From positions 5,215,501 to 5,279,500 of the forward strand of contig NC_134747.1 of assembly GCF_050436995.1 (NCBI RefSeq): DNA of 64,000 nt, read 5' to 3'. Within the stretch, counting starts at the first letter, position 1. Every line of letters begins with the position of its first letter. Positions 60,701 through 64,000 of this stretch are shown one piece after another. The notes under the pieces are model-generated. The model did no database searches, was not told the DNA's origin, and worked only from the letters and a program-made list of their open reading frames with translations. This DNA is from Anticarsia gemmatalis. Its lineage: Eukaryota; Arthropoda; Insecta; Lepidoptera; Erebidae. The position numbers and the translations under genes are program-made.

Positions 60701-63048
60701 GGCAGTACAGGTGCAGTTGAAGAGAACTGTAAATATTGTTCTAAATTTAAAAGCAAGTATAATTACTTTATGCTAATGTAACTATGTAAGTACTGGTTGT
60801 TTTTTTATACTCTGATGACCATAGAACAGTTAGAGTAACTTATTTTTTTATTACTGTGTCTATGTTGGAATATGATTATTTATGAGTAATATAATACTAC
60901 ATGTATGAACCATTTTAAATACTGAATACTATTTGGAGGGTGAAACATGTATGTAATTAATTATCTATACTAATATTATAAAGCTGAAGAGTTTGTTTGT
61001 GTTAAATTAATATACTGTCCTAACGATTAGAGCCTTTCAAATTAAGCAAATGTTACATTAAATAATTATAATCAGGTAAAATATACTTAAACTAAGAATA
61101 ACAGTACAATTCACAAACGTAAGTTGACGTAAATGAATTCAAAAAACAAAAGCAGCCGCCATTTTTTTCTTTTTCTTCCTTTTCTTTTTCGGCAGCTTCA
61201 CTTGATGTTGCCTGGTTGCCAACACGGCCCTCCTGCATCGTGCATGTCCTCAGGCACGTCCATATATTCAAATTACTCAATGAATCAAAACATCTGAAAC
61301 GAGTACACAAATATTGTATTATTGTTCAATTAAAAATCTATACTTTAGGTCCACTATTCCGACCAATAGTTTTCATATAAAGTTCCTTTAGACTTAGGCA
61401 ACTTTACAATATCTAGTGATTGCTGGTCCGCCCAACTTAAATTTTGTCTTTAGACTTAGACATTCCCTTTTTACCAAGTATTCACTCCTTTAGTCCGAAG
61501 TAGTGCCTGCTCCAGTTTACTCCTTTAAATCTTAGGCAGTAACTGCTTCAGCACACTACCCCTACTCTGGATAATGAACACAGTTGGTACCTCTGGCGGA
61601 ACAGCACACACTCACACACACAAATATTAAGTATTACAATGCATTGAAATTAAATTTCTGATCAATAATTTGTATTTATGTATATTTCTACCTTGCCAAC
61701 ACATTCTCGACTTACTGCTGACATTATTTTTGTTAAATAGACCAAATATTAATGTTGATCCATGGCTTGATATCTTCCGCAGCGGCCACTCCTCTATATC
61801 TTTTATTTGATCTCTCGCTTCCTCTCATATCTTCTATTTGAATATATAGGCATTTCGTTACTTGAAATGGACCCTTGAATGTAGGAAGTAGCTTGATATC
61901 TTATAATACCGTCGGACCATTTAAAAGTCGACGTTTAATCATCAATCACATTAAGCCATGAAGCTACTTTATCATTCAAAGGATCAAATTCCGGTATCAT
62001 ATTATGGAGGGTAATCAGATTTGTACTCACAGTTCTAGGGTGTTTAGACTTTACCCTTTTCCGAGATCGCGACGACCTTGGTGGCGGCGTTTTCAAACCA
62101 CTCGTACCTACTCATGCTTGAGCTGCTACTACTCGCCATTGTGGGCTGGGAAAATACTACATCCCACTTCTGATGTTAAATTAATATACTGTCCTAACGA
62201 TTAGAGCCTTTCAAATTAAGCAAATGTTACATTAAATAATTATAATCAGGTAAAATATACTTAAACTAAGAATAACAGTACAATTCACAAACGTAAGTTG
62301 ACGTAAATGAATTCAAAAAACAAAAGCAGCCGCCATTTTTTTCTTTTTCTTCCTTTTCTTTTTCGGCAGCTTCACTTGATGTTGCCTGGTTGCCAACATT
62401 TGTTTGTTTGAACGCGCTAATCTCAGGAACTACTGGTCCGATTTAAAAAATTCTTTCACTATTAGATAGCCCATTTATCGAGGAAGGTTATAGGCTATAT
62501 ATCATCACGCTACGGCCATTAAGAGCGGAGTAGTAACAAAAAATGTTACAAAAACGGGGAAAATTATGACCCATTCTCTCTTACGTGACGCAAGCGAAGT
62601 TGCGCGGGTCAGCTAGTTATTTTATATGTTTTAATTTTATACCAGACATAATTATTGGGGGGGTTCACACCCTTTGCTATACTCCAACCGACAAGAATAT
62701 AAATCATAGTTAAAAGTTAAGTAGGTAATTAATGAGATAGTAATAAATAATAGACATGATTGATGATAATATTATGGCAAACTACCTCAATCTTTATTTA
62801 TTTATCTGGGAAGAGAGACTTTCTCATATAAATAACTATGTATCTTAGCATTTGAAGGGATATTATTCAACAATGTTAAGAAATAACATACTTTTTTTGA
62901 AGTCTTCCACCGGAGTAACAATAGACCAAACTTTCTTGATATGGTTCGTAATGAGAGTATCACGTTCAGAATCAGTTTCTATCGGGCCCAAAGCTTCTGC
63001 TAAATCCATGCAGCATTGCGCAACGAAGTCTAGACCACTTGCTTCCAT
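53938..63048 (-). CDS. NHLRC2: NHL repeat-containing protein 2 (thioredoxin-like + NHL propeller)
   Basis: Eleven coding exons on minus: 62892-63048, 60276-60442, 59724-59883, 58250-58428, 57757-57904, 57210-57377, 56584-56751, 56149-56268, 55592-55696, 55134-55243, 53938-54741. All junctions are GT-AG and all phases match, giving 761 residues (human NHLRC2 is 726). Residues about 53-180 form a thioredoxin-like domain with DFWTYCCINC; CCINC is at 82-86. NHL beta-propeller blades follow, with VADT.NH, SDTGHH, CDTNNHAV and ADTNNHCIKI-type motifs across exons 5-11. A beta-rich C-terminal domain follows. In mammals the protein is cytosolic, needed for development and linked to cytoskeleton and redox control; its exact reaction is unknown. 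An insertion at about 355-395 has a seven-proline run followed by a charged DEKEKEKKDEKRR segment. The ATG is the first in frame, and the N-terminus aligns in length with the family. Divergent to Atg4. Confidence 0.96.
55134..55243 (-). CDS. NHLRC2: NHLRC2 exon 10 (residues 458-494)
   Basis: Encodes IFIADSESSSIRRLALTTG and ends GGDRNPL. Donor GTATGC. Phase 1 in, 0 out. Confidence 0.93.
55592..55696 (-). CDS. NHLRC2: NHLRC2 exon 9 (residues 423-457)
   Basis: Encodes GTCVCLAGSGAEAARNSTYA and FAQPSGLAL, a conserved propeller segment. Phases 1 and 1. Confidence 0.93.
55723..55944. repeat. Diverged tandem duplication in NHLRC2 intron
   Basis: Copy 1 (55723-55820) and copy 2 (55821-55944) share ATATGGCACTTAAAATT or CACATGGCACTTAAAATT, GGCTGGGGCAAA-type and TCCTCACTATTTGC segments in order. 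Copy 2 carries about 24 extra bases. Confidence 0.75.
56149..56268 (-). CDS. NHLRC2: NHLRC2 exon 8 (residues 383-422)
   Basis: Starts with the highly charged KEKKDEKRR stretch, then VLLIACAGSHQIWALFLDTT, a recognisable family motif. Acceptor ATTTATAG, donor GTATGA. Confidence 0.92.
56584..56751 (-). CDS. NHLRC2: NHLRC2 exon 7 (residues 327-382) with proline run
   Basis: Encodes LGVQALASPWDVLLYTTPD, then seven consecutive prolines (359-365) and a second PPP, then the acidic DKDVIIADDEK. SPWDV is conserved; the proline/acidic part is absent from the human protein as I recall it. Confidence 0.92.
57210..57377 (-). CDS. NHLRC2: NHLRC2 exon 6 (residues 271-326)
   Basis: Encodes an NHL blade: ALFNSPQGLCWL, LAVCDTNNHAVRAIHL, VEILAGTGEQG. 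Phases 1 and 1. Confidence 0.94.
57757..57904 (-). CDS. NHLRC2: NHLRC2 exon 5 (residues 222-270)
   Basis: Encodes the first clear NHL blade: FLAISDTGHHRVLLTD and VVLRIVGGSEVGFKDG. Phase 0 in, 1 out. Confidence 0.94.
58070..58195 (+). mobile_element. Partial TIR MITE of the 41562 family
   Basis: AACAGGCCCCTGTCAGCTGC, CCTGCGGGTCACCGATGTCA, GTGAACCTTGCAAAGAAGGC match the interior and right half of 41562-41779 in order. In an NHLRC2 intron. Confidence 0.55.
58250..58428 (-). CDS. NHLRC2: NHLRC2 exon 4 (residues 162-221)
   Basis: Completes the thioredoxin-like domain (KPLFILTGEGHKEELEWYVG) and links it to the propeller, ending VLYFPSK. Donor GTTTGTGC, acceptor TTTCCACAG. Confidence 0.93.
59318..59485 (+). 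repeat. Lepidopteran interspersed repeat
   Basis: CGGGACCGACGTTTTACGTG, CCGTCCGAAGCACGGAAACA, CCAGTTCAAATATCACTATG, CGGTCACCCATCTATGGAAT, GGTTGCTTAACCCACAGATT and CAACTGGCTATGGGTGCC, in an order I recognise from many moth genomes. Sits in an NHLRC2 intron. Confidence 0.7.
59492..59530. repeat. Perfect stem-loop, 17-bp arms
   Basis: Left arm ACATATTTTAACAATGC, loop TAGAT, right arm the exact reverse complement. Intronic in NHLRC2, directly after the repeat at 59318-59485. Confidence 0.85.
59724..59883 (-). CDS. NHLRC2: NHLRC2 exon 3 (residues 109-161)
   Basis: Encodes IGVHCAKFANEKNSNNIL, NINHPVVNDSESCMWEAM and CWPTLLIL, highly typical of the thioredoxin-like half. Phase 0 in, 1 out. Confidence 0.95.
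60276..60442 (-). CDS. NHLRC2: NHLRC2 exon 2 with CCINC motif (residues 53-108)
   Basis: Encodes LEWVNVLEPISLSQHCNDK, then VILDFWTYCCINC, then HVLPDLAHIEKQYS. The CxxxC spacing (CCINC) replaces the classical thioredoxin CxxC, as in the family. Donor GTAAGT, acceptor TTTTTCCAG. Confidence 0.95.
60526..60640 (+). repeat. Retroelement 3' end fragment
   Basis: CCAGGGTGGTGGACACAAGA, GCTAACCCCTTATTCAATAG, CTTGCCCAGCAGTCGGGCAG and TAATGGGTTGAAAAAAAATG give the usual order of a common lepidopteran repeat ending in GATGATG-like sequence. In NHLRC2 intron 1. Confidence 0.7.
61000..61224 (-). repeat. LTR (3' LTR on minus)
   Basis: 225 bp, TGTTAAATTAATATACTG to GGTTGCCAACA as written on plus. The open frame 61092-61310 across it is not a gene. 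Confidence 0.85.
62174..62398 (-). repeat. LTR (5' LTR on minus)
   Basis: Direct copy of 61000-61224. I found no difference over 225 bp by eye. Followed on minus by TCAGAAGTGGGATGTAGTAT, where a primer-binding site would be expected. Confidence 0.85.
62892..63048 (-). CDS. NHLRC2: NHLRC2 exon 1 (residues 1-52)
   Basis: Starts MEASGLDFVAQCCMDLAE and ends VEDFKK with donor A/GTATGT. The joined codon gives Asn53, continuing into LEWVNVLEP. Start chosen as the first in-frame ATG. Confidence 0.9.
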
Positions 63049-63560
63049 TTTTTTAAGTTTTCAATATATTAATTGAATTTTTCAGTGTTGATTTCAGTTT
63101 CGTGAAAAATTGAAATTGGGAGACGAAGACGTGAACTATGTGAATGAAGTTTTTCTGTGATGTCAATTTTGACATTGACACTTATTATTTGAAACATTGT
63201 ATTTTTATGCTGGTGTATAAAATTCTTGTAGTTTAAAAACCGCAACAGTTATTTTCATTATTAATTGTGCTTTTGTCTAATTTGATTGCTGTGCTCAATT
63301 AGACACCATATGAATATAATATTAAAGTGCTTCGAATAATTTATTATTCAAGTGATTTCATCATAGTGACTATTTATCTTTTGACTTTGACATTTATGGT
63401 TTTTGTTGATATTGGAACGGAGTGAACGATATCACATTTACATTCGTTCATTCATCGTCTTGTGTTTATTTGTTGGAGGTGTATTCGTGTTTATTTTTCA
63501 CGTACATTTTCAATTTCCTAGGTAATTCACTCAGGGGTAGATACCAAATTATGTTCGAAC
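63049..63560. promoter_or_regulatory. Shared divergent promoter region, NHLRC2 / Atg4
   Basis: About 512 bp separate the two start codons on opposite strands and must hold both 5' UTRs and promoters. No TATA box is obvious. TGACATT-type motifs recur (GTCAATTTTGACATTGACAC at about 63162-63181; TTTGACTTTGACATTT near 63379), a pattern I recall upstream of moth housekeeping genes. Confidence 0.6.
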
Positions 63561-63577
63561 ATGGATGCCGTGTTTGA
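63551..63577 (+). promoter_or_regulatory. Overlapping upstream ORF of Atg4
   Basis: An ATG 10 bp before the Atg4 ATG opens an eight-codon frame ending at TGA 63575-63577, out of frame with and overlapping the main start. If in the mRNA it should reduce Atg4 initiation. Confidence 0.55.
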
Positions 63578-64000
63578 TATATGTTACCTATCCTCCGAGG
63601 GTAACAACGTTGAGCCCGATGATATTCCTCAAACAAAGGAAAGTGTATGGGTCTTAGGAAAAAAGTACAGCGCTGTTCAGGGTACGTTCGTTTTTATTTA
63701 AGTGTCTTACGTAAATGTAAAAAATTGTATTGATTTCAATATAAATTGTTTGTACAGATTTGGATCGCATTCGCCGTGATATCACGTCGATTATTTGGTG
63801 TACGTATAGGAAGGGTTTCATACCTATAGGAGACGAGGGTCTTACTTCTGATAAAGGATGGGGTTGTATGTTGCGATGTGGACAAATGGTACTCGGCGTG
63901 GCACTCTCCAGGATTCATCTGTCAGCTGATTGGGTTTGGACTCCAGAAACAAGGTAAATTTAAAAAAAAGTGAGATCTATAGTTTAATCTATTAACACAG
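63561..64000 (+). CDS. Atg4: Autophagy cysteine protease Atg4 (5' part, truncated by window)
   Basis: Exon 1 is 63561-63681 and exon 2 is 63758-63953, joined at CAG G/AT; the next donor is AG/GTAAAT. The 105 complete residues run from MDAVFDICYL to VWTPET. They include the Atg4 signature GWGCMLRCGQM with catalytic Cys77, preceded by VWVLGKKYSAV and YRKGFIPIG, which match the family. Atg4 cleaves Atg8 to expose its C-terminal glycine and later frees it from lipid, in the cytosol. The His/Asp catalytic partners lie outside the window. The ATG at 63561 is preferred over that at 63551 because the latter stops after eight codons. Confidence 0.95.

Larger units (their letters stand above)
61000..62398 (-). 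mobile_element. Short, internally deleted Ty3/gypsy-like LTR retroelement
   Basis: Two direct 225-bp LTRs flank 949 bp. The LTRs begin TG and end CA and look identical base for base. On minus, a purine-rich GCAGGAGGGCCG precedes the 3' LTR, as a polypurine tract should. Short minus-strand coding remnants survive: an opening MASSSSSSMSRYEWFENA frame at about 62137, a Gag-like MIPEFDPLNDKVASWL piece at 61935-62000, and an integrase-tail-like RYRGVAAAEDIKPW piece near 61754-61815. All are broken by stops. Flanks are TTTG on both sides, a possible 4-bp target duplication but ambiguous inside a TTTG repeat. Confidence 0.8.
60964..62616 (+). mobile_element. Non-autonomous Helitron, copy D, split by an LTR element
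   Basis: The 5' end TCTATACTAATATTATAAAG after an A is at 60964, and the 3' hairpin plus CTAG/T ends at 62616. The element is interrupted in its GTTT run by the LTR retroelement 61000-62398. Without the insertion it would be about 250 bp, matching copies A-C. Confidence 0.8.

Noticed and set aside
61092..61310. 72-codon minus frame
   Set aside because: Mostly LTR sequence of the nested retroelement.

Overview
This is nuclear DNA of a moth or butterfly (Lepidoptera, probably a noctuid-type moth). The evidence is AT-rich, intron-rich DNA with GT-AG exons whose translations join in frame into animal proteins, plus many dispersed repeats of types I recognise from Lepidoptera: tRNA-headed SINEs, LINE 3' tails ending in ATGT or AAAT runs, and Helitrons with 5' TC and 3' CTAG ends. 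There are no bacterial operons, CRISPR arrays or functional RNA genes that I can support. Species assignment is inference.

Three protein genes can be assembled. (1) A secreted C-type lectin-domain protein on the minus strand: coding exons at 25543-25651, 12903-13082, 12317-12453 and 10982-11227 give 223 residues. The first coding exon starts exactly at ATG after an acceptor, so a non-coding leader exon must lie upstream. The best candidate is a TATA-driven exon at about 39708-39768, making the gene about 29 kb long. (2) An NHLRC2 orthologue on the minus strand, 11 coding exons from 63048 down to 53938, 761 residues: thioredoxin-like domain with a CCINC motif, NHL beta-propeller, C-terminal beta domain. 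(3) The first two coding exons of an Atg4 autophagy protease on the plus strand (63561 to the window edge). Genes 2 and 3 are divergent, with about 510 bp between start codons.

Layout: 1-5440 has no recognisable gene; 5441-6160 is a GC/CpG-rich island (possible promoter or first exon of a gene outside the window); 6200-10600 is repeat-bearing intergenic DNA; 10600-39800 is the lectin gene with two very large introns; 39800-53900 is gene-poor with repeats; 53900-63050 is NHLRC2; 63050-64000 is the shared promoter and Atg4.

The most notable non-genic content is mobile DNA. An about 1.4 kb LTR retroelement with two apparently identical 225-bp LTRs sits inside the GTTT run of a Helitron, within NHLRC2 intron 1. 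A 490-bp foldback element at 23359-23848 has about 90-bp inverted ends and two perfect GC-rich hairpins in its centre. Four Helitrons of one subfamily, several TIR MITEs and a 160-bp CATA microsatellite grown on a retroelement tail are also present. I found no convincing new multi-gene system. The three genes are not obviously functionally linked.
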